Below are positions 25,336-32,494 of a stretch of 39,173 nt of DNA, piece after piece (the stretch's first letter is position 1; each line of letters starts with the position of its first letter). The stretch is from Opitutales bacterium (GTDB lineage Bacteria > Verrucomicrobiota > Verrucomicrobiia > Opitutales > JABSRG01). The notes below the pieces were generated by a model, which saw nothing but the letters and a program-made list of their open reading frames with translations, had not been told where the DNA came from and did not search any database. Position numbers and translations under genes: made by a program. The stretch spans positions 1 to 39,173 of the forward strand of contig JANQKZ010000026.1 of the NCBI GenBank assembly GCA_028280845.1, given 5' to 3'.

Positions 25336-25364
25336 GAGATTGCTTCGCTGATCGCTCGCAATGA
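25336..25364. repeat. Dispersed palindromic repeat (GAGATTGCTTCGCT...CGCTCGCAATGAC)
   Basis: This is the common bacterial interspersed motif, read on the other strand as GTCATTGCGAGC...GAAGCAATCTC. Its arms are partly complementary (TTGC/GCAA ends). It sits in the spacer between the SufR-like gene and the zinc-ribbon gene. Confidence 0.6.
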
Positions 25365-25407
25365 CATTTTCGGACCGATATCGGGATCGAGAGAGAAGGT
25401 AGCCCGC

Positions 25408-25629
25408 TCAGTCCTCCCATGAACCGCCCCAGGTAAAAGGGACCTGATTTGCTTTGAGGGGTGAAGCTTGAAATTCCCATTGGGAGAGTTCTCCACAACC
25501 GCCGCATTCCAACTGGCACCCTTTTGGGTGTTCAGAGAGGACGAGGGAGTTACCGTCATGGGCCATTTCATTGCCGCACTTTGGGCAATGAATGAGGAGG
25601 CCAAGGGATTCGAGGTTGAAGTCGGACAT
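25408..25629 (-). CDS. Small zinc-ribbon protein
   Basis: The 73-residue protein has CPKC (Cys15, Cys18) and CGGC (Cys42, Cys45), with an extra Cys38, which would form one zinc ribbon. The rest is short loops ending in an aromatic, acidic tail (TWGGSWED). It has an ATG start and no recognised family. Small ribbons of this type may bind nucleic acid or a protein partner. It is separated from both neighbours by repeat-bearing spacers, so probably has its own promoter. It could be missed by size filters. Confidence 0.65.
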   Translation of the reverse strand: MSDFNLESLGLLIHCPKCGNEMAHDGNSLVLSEHPKGCQLECGGCGELSQWEFQASPLKANQVPFTWGGSWED

Positions 25630-25709
25630 TGCGATGGGGGGTAGGTGATTCGGGATCCGGGGTGCGAGATGAGTAGGATTTTGTTAGCATTGAAAATTAT
25701 TCAGCCACG

Positions 25710-25735
25710 CGCCCACCTTCGCCAAGGCTACGGCG
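25710..25735. repeat. Family B REP-like hairpin, copy 1
   Basis: CGCCCACCTTCGCC followed by AAGGCTACGGCG is nearly identical to copy 2 at 28664-28691 (CGCCCGCCTTCGCCTTAAGG then CTATGGCG). Arms GCC/GGC make an imperfect hairpin. It lies between the zinc-ribbon gene and the GGCT-like gene. Confidence 0.6.
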
Positions 25736-25795
25736 AGGCAAGCTAGCTCGGGCCCTACAGGGTCATTGCCCGATTCACGTATCTCGAACCTCGAA

Positions 25796-26260
25796 TCACG
25801 TGTCGCGGATCGCGTCTGTGGCCCAGCGGGCTTCATAAATATTGGCTACGGTGAGGAAGGATGCCCCGAGGAAGACCGGGATGAGGATCCGGATATAGTT
25901 GTCGCCTTCAAAAAAATCGAGCCGGGACCAATGGTTGGGTAAATCGGGGGACTTGAGTAAGTGGGTGGAGAGTTTGTTTTGCCCGGGGGTCCAGACCATG
26001 GCGGGGTAGCCCATGTCGATGCCCCATCCGAGCTCGAAGACCCGGCCTTCGACCGTGGTTTCGAGCCATTCCTGGTCATGAATGGGGTTGACGATGTGGT
26101 GATTGCTCGCCCCCGGGGCCAGACTCCCATAGATAGCCAGTTTACAGGATGCCTCAAAGGCCTGTTCCACATCACGTTCATCGCGGAGTGCACAGGACCC
26201 CCCCTCACGCCGATTCGCGTTGATGACTTGGAGGAGGTCGATGATTTCAGAGTAAGTCAT
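25796..26260 (-). CDS. Gamma-glutamylcyclotransferase/AIG2-like protein
   Basis: The 154-residue product contains LAIYGSLAPG (44-50 YGSLAPG), the substrate-binding loop of the GGCT-like fold. Glu118 in LDFFEGDNY matches the catalytic glutamate. Relatives cyclise gamma-glutamyl groups to 5-oxoproline or act on gamma-glutamylamines. An N-terminal extension of about 40 residues precedes the core and is not usual for the shortest members. There is no linked peptide-metabolism gene, so substrate is unknown. The start ATG is followed by a plausible helical segment and was kept. Confidence 0.75.
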   Translation of the reverse strand: MTYSEIIDLLQVINANRREGGSCALRDERDVEQAFEASCKLAIYGSLAPGASNHHIVNPIHDQEWLETTVEGRVFELGWGIDMGYPAMVWTPGQNKLSTHLLKSPDLPNHWSRLDFFEGDNYIRILIPVFLGASFLTVANIYEARWATDAIRDT

Positions 26261-26294
26261 AAATTAACCACAGATAAACGCAGATTTATTTTAT

Positions 26295-26408
26295 GAAACT
26301 ACGAAAACCGCGAATCTCGCGAATAAAATCAAGACTTGGTTTCAGCTCAAAACTTAGTGCTACTGGAAGGGAAAGAAATTTCGTGTCTTTCGTGTGTTTC
26401 GTAGTTTC
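26295..26408. mobile_element. MITE-like element with perfect 12-bp terminal inverted repeats
   Basis: GAAACTACGAAA at 26295-26306 is the exact reverse complement of TTTCGTAGTTTC at 26397-26408, bounding 114 bp with no reading frame. Inside is a small CGCGA/TCGCG stem (26309-26321). It fills the spacer between the GGCT-like gene and the GT39 gene. The phrase with TTTCGTGT repeats resembles widespread intergenic repeats. No target duplication was seen. Confidence 0.5.
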
Positions 26409-26421
26409 AATCCATTAAGAC

Positions 26422-27981
26422 TTGAATCCTTTAACTCCAGAAAATCAATCTGCTCCGGTGAGCGAAAGAAACTTGATTGGCATCTTTGCCGCTCTTGTTG
26501 CTTGGCGCATTTTATATTTATTGATTACTCCTCTGAGCCTGGTAGGGGACGAGGCCTATTACTGGGATTGGGGGCGCCAGTTATCGTGGGGTTATTTTTC
26601 GAAGCCACCCGGGATAGCCTGGTTGATGGCTCTGGCGGGTTTTTTCGGAAATCCGCATGACTGGGGGATTCGTCTGTGGGCGGTGATTTTCAGCAGTGGA
26701 AGTTTGATCTGTTCCTACTTGCTTGGGCGAGTGTTGTTTGGGCCCCGGGTCGCTTTCTATTTTGGGGCTGCACTGGCTTTGGCTCCGGCTGCCGTCGCTC
26801 AGAACCTGTTACTGACAATCGATGCCCCACTTCTATTTTTCTGGATGGGCTCTATGCTGATGTTCTGGAAATGGACGGAGAGCGAGTCTGCAAAGGAACG
26901 GTTTATTCTCGTAATAGGTCTGACTCTGTTTTGGGGCCTTGGAAACTTGAGTAAGCAGATGATGATGGTGTTCCCTGCGCTGGCCCTGCTCTTTCTTGCG
27001 CTCGAGCCCGGACACCGGCACCGTTTGAAATCGCCGGCCATTTATCTAGCGGCCCTCCTTGGGCTGTCTTTCCTCATGCCGACTCTGGTCTGGAATTCTC
27101 AGAATGACTGGATCACGATTAGTCATACCGCGCACCACTTTGAGAGTGCCTCCATGCACCCTCTGGCGATGCTGAGTCGGCTGGGCGAATTGGTCGGAGG
27201 CGAATTGGGCATCCTGGGTCCGGCGATCGGCATCATGGTGTTCGTTGCCTTGTATTCTTCCTATCGACGTGTATTGCGCAAGGAGCTCAATCGTAAGGAG
27301 CTATTCCTGTTTGTATTCAGTGTTCCCGCGATCACGGTGATGCTCTTCATGTGTCTGCGCCAGCGCATCAATATGAATTGGCCCCTGGTCTTTTTTCCCC
27401 CGCTGCTGCTGCTGACCATTTATTGGGCGCTGCAACCCAGGGAGAGTGGGAAGCGGCTGGCCCTGGCCGGTTGGCTTAAACCCGGGCTGTGGATTTCAGC
27501 CGGGTTAAGTGCCATGGCCTATCTCCTGACAATCCTGATTCCGTTGGTGGGGTTAAACGGAACGAAAGTCGATCCGACCGTCCGTTTACGAGGTTGGAAG
27601 GAGGCCGCCTATGGGGTGCATCAGACCGTCGAGGAGCTTGGGTGGGAGGAGCCGTTTATTATGACTTACGGGCACCGGTATGTCACCGGACACCTGGCCT
27701 TTTATTTACCCGGTCAACCTCGGGTTTACCGTTGGCCACGATATACGGACTCGATTGAATCTCAGTATGAACTCTGGGGGGGATTGGAGAAATTTGTCGG
27801 CCAAGATGCCCTGATTGTTCAAGATGTACGAACGAGCCAGACGGAGCTTCCCGAGGATCTCTTGATGGCTTTTGAGGAAGTAGAGTACTTAAAGACGGTT
27901 TCAACCCATCTCGGGGCCGACTATTACCGGGATGTGAAGTTGTATATTGGAAAAAACCTACGCCATGGACCCAAAGGTTAA
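26422..27981 (+). CDS. GT39/ArnT-like membrane glycosyltransferase
   Basis: The 519-residue polytopic protein belongs to the dolichyl-phosphate-mannose mannosyltransferase (PMT/ArnT) group. LVGDEAYYWDWGRQL carries the paired acidic residues Asp43-Glu44 of the first periplasmic loop, and WGYFSKPPG follows as in ArnT. About 11-12 hydrophobic helices and a C-terminal periplasmic region follow. Such enzymes move a sugar from an undecaprenyl-phosphate carrier to lipid A or another acceptor in the periplasm. The GT2, PAP2 and LAB_N genes downstream fit making and recycling that carrier lipid. The start is uncertain: TTG 26422 or GTG 26458, neither with a good ribosome site. Confidence 0.82.
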   Translation: MNPLTPENQSAPVSERNLIGIFAALVAWRILYLLITPLSLVGDEAYYWDWGRQLSWGYFSKPPGIAWLMALAGFFGNPHDWGIRLWAVIFSSGSLICSYLLGRVLFGPRVAFYFGAALALAPAAVAQNLLLTIDAPLLFFWMGSMLMFWKWTESESAKERFILVIGLTLFWGLGNLSKQMMMVFPALALLFLALEPGHRHRLKSPAIYLAALLGLSFLMPTLVWNSQNDWITISHTAHHFESASMHPLAMLSRLGELVGGELGILGPAIGIMVFVALYSSYRRVLRKELNRKELFLFVFSVPAITVMLFMCLRQRINMNWPLVFFPPLLLLTIYWALQPRESGKRLALAGWLKPGLWISAGLSAMAYLLTILIPLVGLNGTKVDPTVRLRGWKEAAYGVHQTVEELGWEEPFIMTYGHRYVTGHLAFYLPGQPRVYRWPRYTDSIESQYELWGGLEKFVGQDALIVQDVRTSQTELPEDLLMAFEEVEYLKTVSTHLGADYYRDVKLYIGKNLRHGPKG

Positions 27982-28681
27982 GCTCGTTGATATCGTATTC
28001 TGGTCTCTAATGGGGTTGGCTTTCGTCGCGCTGTTGGTCCTGAGTCTGAAACCAGAGTGGGAGATCGCTGTATCGGCCCAGTTTTTTGACCCGAACCGGG
28101 GTTGGATCTTTAATGAATATGAATGGGTGCAGGGGATTTATTTTATTGGAGGGAAACCGGCCCTGGTCCTGGCTATTTCAGGAGTCCTCATTTTGATAGG
28201 GGCGTTCTTCTGGGAACCGTTAAAGGCTTTTCGGCTGGTTTCGGGCTTCTTTGTCATCAGCATGATCCTGGGTCCGGGATTAATTGTGAATGCCGGGTTT
28301 AAGGATCACTTTGGAAGGCCTCGGCCCCGGGATATTCAACAGTTTAATGGGGACTTTGAATATATGCGGGTAGGTCAACCCAATTGGGGTGGCCCGGGAA
28401 AATCCTTCCCCTCCGGACATGCCTCGATGGGATACTTCATTGGCATTCCCTATTTTATCTTTCGGAAACGAAACCAGATCCTGGCCTTGGGCTTTCTCCT
28501 GGCCGGGGTAGCCGGGGGAGCCCTGGTTGGCGGTGGGCGCATTGTCCAGGGGGGGCATTTTCTGGGTGATGTGATTGCTGCGGGCCTCTGTGTGTTCTTC
28601 TCAGCAGGGGTAGTCTGGTGGGGTTTGAATCGAATCGGAAATCGGAAATCGGAATGGGGCAATCGCCCGCCTTCGCCTTAA
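27965..28681 (+). CDS. PAP2-family membrane phosphatase
   Basis: The 238-residue protein has about six membrane segments and all three PAP2 motifs: KDHFGRPRP at 113-121, PSGH at 149-152 and GGHFLGD at 196-202 with the catalytic histidine. It likely dephosphorylates a lipid pyrophosphate or lipid A/PgpB-type substrate in the membrane. It overlaps the GT39 gene by 17 bases from ATG 27965. Beyond LNR (221-223) the tail, with residues IGNRKSEWGNRPPSP, is encoded by a family A repeat and then a family B repeat that supplies the stop codon. The native C-terminus was probably about 15 residues shorter or different. Confidence 0.85.
   Translation: MDPKVKLVDIVFWSLMGLAFVALLVLSLKPEWEIAVSAQFFDPNRGWIFNEYEWVQGIYFIGGKPALVLAISGVLILIGAFFWEPLKAFRLVSGFFVISMILGPGLIVNAGFKDHFGRPRPRDIQQFNGDFEYMRVGQPNWGGPGKSFPSGHASMGYFIGIPYFIFRKRNQILALGFLLAGVAGGALVGGGRIVQGGHFLGDVIAAGLCVFFSAGVVWWGLNRIGNRKSEWGNRPPSP
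28631..28655. repeat. Family A repeat inside the 3' end of the PAP2 gene
   Basis: GGAAATCGGAAATCGG-type units are read through as NRKSE codons. The tandem spacing of nine bases (AATCGGAAA) keeps the phase and encodes part of the protein tail. Confidence 0.6.
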
Positions 28682-28691
28682 GGCTATGGCG
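28664..28691. repeat. Family B REP-like hairpin, copy 2, at the stop of the PAP2 gene
   Basis: This copy matches 25710-25735 except for an extra TT and two base changes. The TAA stop of the PAP2 gene (28679-28681) lies in it. The two copies are in the same orientation on the plus strand. Confidence 0.6.
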
Positions 28692-28739
28692 TGGTTACCG
28701 CTTCGCTTCGAGAAAGTTGAGCGGTCATTTTTTTTGATG

Positions 28740-28758
28740 GGCGCAGCAGGTCTGCGCC
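28740..28758. repeat. Perfect 7-bp hairpin before the GT2 gene
   Basis: GGCGCAG (28740-28746) and CTGCGCC (28752-28758) pair perfectly across a five-base loop. An eight-T run precedes it. It ends 16 bases before the GT2 start, so could be a repeat or could affect translation of that gene. Confidence 0.5.
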
Positions 28759-28774
28759 GCTACATTAGAATGTG

Positions 28775-29566
28775 ATGGATCACTTTCATATACCTGGACG
28801 ACTGGAATTGCCGGAGGGCGTGACGCGGGAGGTGTATATACACCAATTGAAGGAATCAGGACGACCGGCGATCACCGTGGTCATTCCCTTCTACAACGAG
28901 GAAGCAAACGTAGTGGGAGTCCTGGAGGAGGTGAAACAATGCCAACCCGAGGCGGAAATCATAGCAGTGGATGATGGAAGCAAGGACAGTACCTGGGAAA
29001 AGATTGAGAGTGTGAATGGGGTAACCGGGTTAAAGCATGTCATGAATATGGGGCAGAGCGCCGCCATGTATAATGGGATGAAGCATGCGAGTGGGGAGTT
29101 TGTGGCTCTAATGGATGGGGATGGGCAAAATGATCCGGCCGATTTTCAAAAGTTAATGGATACCTGGGTGGCAGGTAGCGCCGACGTGGTGGTGGGCTAC
29201 CGTGAAAAGCGGAAAGACACCTGGAGCCGACGCTATGCATCCAAGATTGCGAATAATATCCGGCGCATGTTTTTGAATGATGGGGTACGCGACACGGGAT
29301 GTTCCCTGAAGCTGTTTCGCAAAGAAGCCGTGGAACTGCTGGTCTGTTTCAATGGAATGCACCGCTACATTCCGGCCACCTTTTTGAAAGCGGGCCTGAC
29401 CTTTGACCAGGTTCCGGTCAACCACCGGCAGCGTGCTCACGGGGAATCCAAGTATACCAACTTTAATCGGGCCATGCGTGGAGTTTACGACTTGATCGGG
29501 GTGGGGTGGTTGCTGAACCGAAAAGTCAGTCCGCAGTTGCCGCCCAAGGATTGGTTTGGGAATTAA
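28775..29566 (+). CDS. Family 2 glycosyltransferase, dolichyl-phosphate mannosyltransferase-like
   Basis: The 263-residue enzyme has a GT-A fold. VVIPFYNEE at 35-43, VDDGS at 65-69 and the metal-binding LMDGDGQND at 112-120 are visible, followed by DTGCSLKLF and HRQRAHGESKY, as in DPM1 or polyprenyl-phosphate sugar synthases. No membrane helices are seen. It probably makes a polyprenyl-phosphate sugar on the cytoplasmic face, the donor for the GT39 enzyme. It begins at ATG 28775 (GTG 28772 also in frame), 93 bases after the PAP2 gene. A closer substrate call is not possible. Confidence 0.86.
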   Translation: MDHFHIPGRLELPEGVTREVYIHQLKESGRPAITVVIPFYNEEANVVGVLEEVKQCQPEAEIIAVDDGSKDSTWEKIESVNGVTGLKHVMNMGQSAAMYNGMKHASGEFVALMDGDGQNDPADFQKLMDTWVAGSADVVVGYREKRKDTWSRRYASKIANNIRRMFLNDGVRDTGCSLKLFRKEAVELLVCFNGMHRYIPATFLKAGLTFDQVPVNHRQRAHGESKYTNFNRAMRGVYDLIGVGWLLNRKVSPQLPPKDWFGN

Positions 29567-29643
29567 CCCCTTCAATACCCCCAATCTATTTCAGAAAATT
29601 TTAGTGAAGTTTAGCGGTTAGCAAATTAGGGTGATAAGCCGTT

Positions 29644-30870
29644 ATGGAACTTACAAGCGGTGGAACGGTGCTTCAGGTCAGCGCGATGGTGGCGGTTACT
29701 TTCGGGATTGTCGTCTTATTCCTGGGTAAGCGGCTTAACGAGAAAATCCGGTTTTTGCTTGAGTTCAGTATTCCTGAGCCGGTGTCGGGTGGGTTGGTAA
29801 TGTCGATTCTGTTGACCCTGGTCTATGCTACCACGGGAATTGAGGTCGCCTTTGATTTGCAGCTTCGGGACCTGCTGCTCATATACTTTTTCACCACGAT
29901 TGGGATCAATGCGAGTTTGGGGGACCTCCTTTCCGGAGGGAAGCCCCTCATCATCCTGATAGTTATAACAGTGGGCTATATGTTTATCCAAAATCTGACT
30001 GGGATCGGAGTGGTCAGTCTCTTCGGGCTACAGCGGGAAACCGGCTTACTGGCGGGAACGATGTCGTTAATAGGGGGTCATGGGACGGCCATTGCCTGGG
30101 CACCACGGGTGGCCGAGCAATACGGGATTACGAATGCCATGGAGATCGGAGTTGCGTGTGCAACCTTTGGACTGATCCTGGCCAGTCTGCAAGGCGGACC
30201 CATCGCCCGTTTCCTGATCAACCGGTATAAATTGGAGCCAGAAAAAAGAGGCGAGCCCATGGATGTGGGCATGGAACACGATCAGGAGGAAGTGAGGGTG
30301 AGCCAGTACGATTTCCTTGATGCGATCCTGGCTATCCACATCTGTGCGATCCTCGGGTTTTTTATTGGAGAAGGTTTGGAGCAGGTAGGGGTTGAACTGC
30401 CCTATTTTGTATCTTGTCTCTTCGCCGGCATCTTGATGACGAACCTGATTCCCAAGAAGTTCCCTCGGCTTACGGGTCGGGTCTGGCCAAGCAGGCAACC
30501 GGCTATGGCCCTGATTGCGGATATGTCGCTGGGTACTTTTCTCGCGATGTCGCTCATGAGTATGCAGCTGTGGGCCATCGTAGACCTGGCCGGGCCGATC
30601 GTGACCGTGTTGGCGGCCCAAGTCATCGTTGCGCTTCTGATCAACCTGTTCATCGTTTTTCCGGCCATGGGGAAGAATTACGACGCGGCGGTGGTATGCG
30701 CAGGCTTCGGAGGGATATCGCTTGGGGCAACGCCGACTGCTATGGCTAACATGGCGGCGGTGACGAAGAAGTATGGGCCGTCGCACCTGGCTTTTATTGT
30801 AGTGCCGCTGGTCTGCGCTTTCTTTATCGATATCGCCAATGCATTTATCATCCCGTTTTTCTTAGGTTGA
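29644..30870 (+). CDS. gltS: Sodium/glutamate symporter
   Basis: The 408-residue protein has about ten membrane helices in two halves and matches GltS by LEFSIPEPVSGGLVMSILL near the N-terminus, GLLAGTMSLIGGHGTAIAWA and the repeated GGISLGATPTAMANMAAV of the second half. It imports glutamate with sodium across the inner membrane. It is not obviously part of the glycolipid genes around it, having a 77-base spacer before it and a repeat-poor spacer after. Sodium use fits a marine habitat but does not prove it. The ATG start is supported by family length (about 400). Confidence 0.9.
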   Translation: MELTSGGTVLQVSAMVAVTFGIVVLFLGKRLNEKIRFLLEFSIPEPVSGGLVMSILLTLVYATTGIEVAFDLQLRDLLLIYFFTTIGINASLGDLLSGGKPLIILIVITVGYMFIQNLTGIGVVSLFGLQRETGLLAGTMSLIGGHGTAIAWAPRVAEQYGITNAMEIGVACATFGLILASLQGGPIARFLINRYKLEPEKRGEPMDVGMEHDQEEVRVSQYDFLDAILAIHICAILGFFIGEGLEQVGVELPYFVSCLFAGILMTNLIPKKFPRLTGRVWPSRQPAMALIADMSLGTFLAMSLMSMQLWAIVDLAGPIVTVLAAQVIVALLINLFIVFPAMGKNYDAAVVCAGFGGISLGATPTAMANMAAVTKKYGPSHLAFIVVPLVCAFFIDIANAFIIPFFLG

Positions 30871-31023
30871 GTTTTCAAAGCACTGAAGGGCACTGAATTT
30901 ATGAGGGATTACCAATTCTCGCTAATCTTCTGAAATCGGTTTTATGTTAGTAAGTTTTTAGTGCTGATTCGTGGTTCAAGAATTTCCTCGCTTGTGGCCG
31001 AGGCCAGCGGCTATGAGGATCTC

Positions 31024-31437
31024 ATGCATGAAGTCATTTTTGAAGGCTACGGGTTAGTTGTTACCCCGTGGAAGTTAGTCGGGTATTTAGGCGTGGCGCT
31101 GTTTGGTGGTCGTTGGATTGTCCAAACGATCAGTTCCCACAAGATGAAACGTCCCTACTTCCCTGGTTTGTTCTGGTATATGAGTTTCTTCGGTAGCTTA
31201 TGCCTGCTCTCCTATTTTATCTGGGGTAAAAATGACTCGGTTGGCGTGTTGTCGAACCTGATGCCCAGTGGGGTGGCGGCGTATAATCTATACCTTCATG
31301 TGACGCATCGGAAAAAAACCAATCTCGAACAAGAGCAAGCGCGCGCGGAGGAGGTGAAGCAGCTTGACTCGGTAGAGACCGAGTCAAATGACGAAGAACC
31401 CAAGAATCCAAAAACTCAAGGAGATTCCAATTCCTAG
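31024..31437 (+). CDS. LAB_N-domain (lipid A biosynthesis N-terminal) membrane protein
   Basis: The 137-residue protein has PWKLVGYLGVALFGGRWIVQ (15-34), then FWYMSFFGSLCLLSYFIW, and PSGVAAYNLYLHV. This is the LAB_N layout of three short membrane helices. A charged, Glu-rich tail follows (about 98-137). LAB_N domains occur free-standing beside GT2, GT39 and PAP2 genes and in front of LpxB. Free ones are thought to aid lipid-linked sugar transfer or act as flippase-like parts. GAGGA at 31015-31019, four bases before ATG 31024, supports this start over GTG 30961. Confidence 0.82.
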   Translation: MHEVIFEGYGLVVTPWKLVGYLGVALFGGRWIVQTISSHKMKRPYFPGLFWYMSFFGSLCLLSYFIWGKNDSVGVLSNLMPSGVAAYNLYLHVTHRKKTNLEQEQARAEEVKQLDSVETESNDEEPKNPKTQGDSNS

Positions 31438-31500
31438 CCTCTTTCTACTTATAATACTCTATAAAGGAGAGAAAGCACGGACTTGTTATCGGGCTTTGAC

Positions 31501-32379
31501 CTACCACTGCAGAGTAAGGAAGGCTCGCGGGCCATGGTAGCGGTATTCAAATAGTCCTTTCCAGTCATCGCGGTCGTAGTCGATGCTGATAGAGAAAAAC
31601 TTGTAGCCGAGGCCGAGGGCCCATTCCTTCTTTTTCCCTAAGAGATAACCGACATTGGCTTGACCGCTGTAGAGCTGGCCTCCCCAATTTTCGATCTCAA
31701 TGAAAAAGAGATCTCCGCGGAGATTAATATAGAAGTCTTTAACCGGCATGTAATTGAAATCGAGCCCGATGGCAGGCAGTGGCCAGGGTCCCCCCGTCTC
31801 GGCGACCCCGGCTTCGTCAAAGATAGGCGTATCATTGATGGATAAGATGCCGGCAATGCCTGCCTTGGCTTTGGTCAGATGGGCTCCGACCGTGCCGGCG
31901 AGGACCCATTGGTCACGCTCCAAGATGCGATAACCCAAACCAACCCGGGCAATAGTGGCATCAAAAAGGGCTCCGAATAACGCCCCGGCTTGATAGGTAA
32001 CCGGCGGATCACCCCAAACGATTTCCCGTTGGAAAATACCGGTTGAAGTTCGTGAGAGGGAAACATAGTCCGCTTCCACGTACCATTTTTCAGAAAAGTT
32101 CCAAGTGAATTCCGCATCAAAAATAGTCGAGTTGTCAGAGAAATTTAAATCGTCCTCAAATTTCACTTCAGTGCCCAATCCTATGGGGGAATCAATGCGG
32201 ACCTTGGTCGATAAAGTCGGCCAATACCCTCCCAGATCCAAATGGAAACCCTTGCGGTAGTCGCTGATTTTGTAAGAAACCTGTCTGGGCTCCGCACTCG
32301 TTGAACCTTCATCTTGCGGGAAAAGGGGGAGCGCTAATATTCCCAGGAGTAAGGGGGGGACGAGGGGCTTAACATTCAT
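31501..32379 (-). CDS. Outer-membrane beta-barrel protein
   Basis: The 292-residue protein starts with a signal peptide (MNVKPLVPPLLLGILALPLF). It then alternates short amphipathic strands rich in Trp, Tyr and Phe, such as FHLDLGGYWPTLS, FDAEFTWNFSEKWYVEADY, INLRGDLFFIEI and FEYRYHGPRAFLTLQW. The last residue is Trp, a usual C-terminal signal for barrel insertion. The pattern fits an 8-10 strand barrel of the OmpW/OprF-like class, but no specific family is named. ATG 32379 (shorter than GTG 32391) begins the signal peptide. It is convergent with the LAB_N gene. Confidence 0.75.
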   Translation of the reverse strand: MNVKPLVPPLLLGILALPLFPQDEGSTSAEPRQVSYKISDYRKGFHLDLGGYWPTLSTKVRIDSPIGLGTEVKFEDDLNFSDNSTIFDAEFTWNFSEKWYVEADYVSLSRTSTGIFQREIVWGDPPVTYQAGALFGALFDATIARVGLGYRILERDQWVLAGTVGAHLTKAKAGIAGILSINDTPIFDEAGVAETGGPWPLPAIGLDFNYMPVKDFYINLRGDLFFIEIENWGGQLYSGQANVGYLLGKKKEWALGLGYKFFSISIDYDRDDWKGLFEYRYHGPRAFLTLQW

Positions 32380-32413
32380 AATCGGACTCACAAAGAGAGT
32401 GTGGCTAAATCAT

Positions 32414-32434
32414 TAACTATGCGAGACTTAGTTA
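32414..32434 (-). promoter_or_regulatory. Inverted repeat TAACTA-N9-TAGTTA before the barrel gene
   Basis: TAACTA at 32414-32419 and TAGTTA at 32429-32434 are perfectly complementary with a 9-base gap, about 35-55 bases upstream of the minus-strand start. The spacing suits a two-fold symmetric regulator site. No promoter boxes are convincing. Confidence 0.3.
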
Positions 32435-32494
32435 GCATCTATTAGGGGGCTCCTTTTGTGCTTTTTTAGTTGAAGGGGCAGGGGGCATTTTTCC

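Noticed and set aside
30067-30786. A 239-codon open frame on the minus strand within gltS
   Set aside because: It is a low-quality basic, His/Arg-rich translation opposite a well-conserved transporter gene; a shadow frame.
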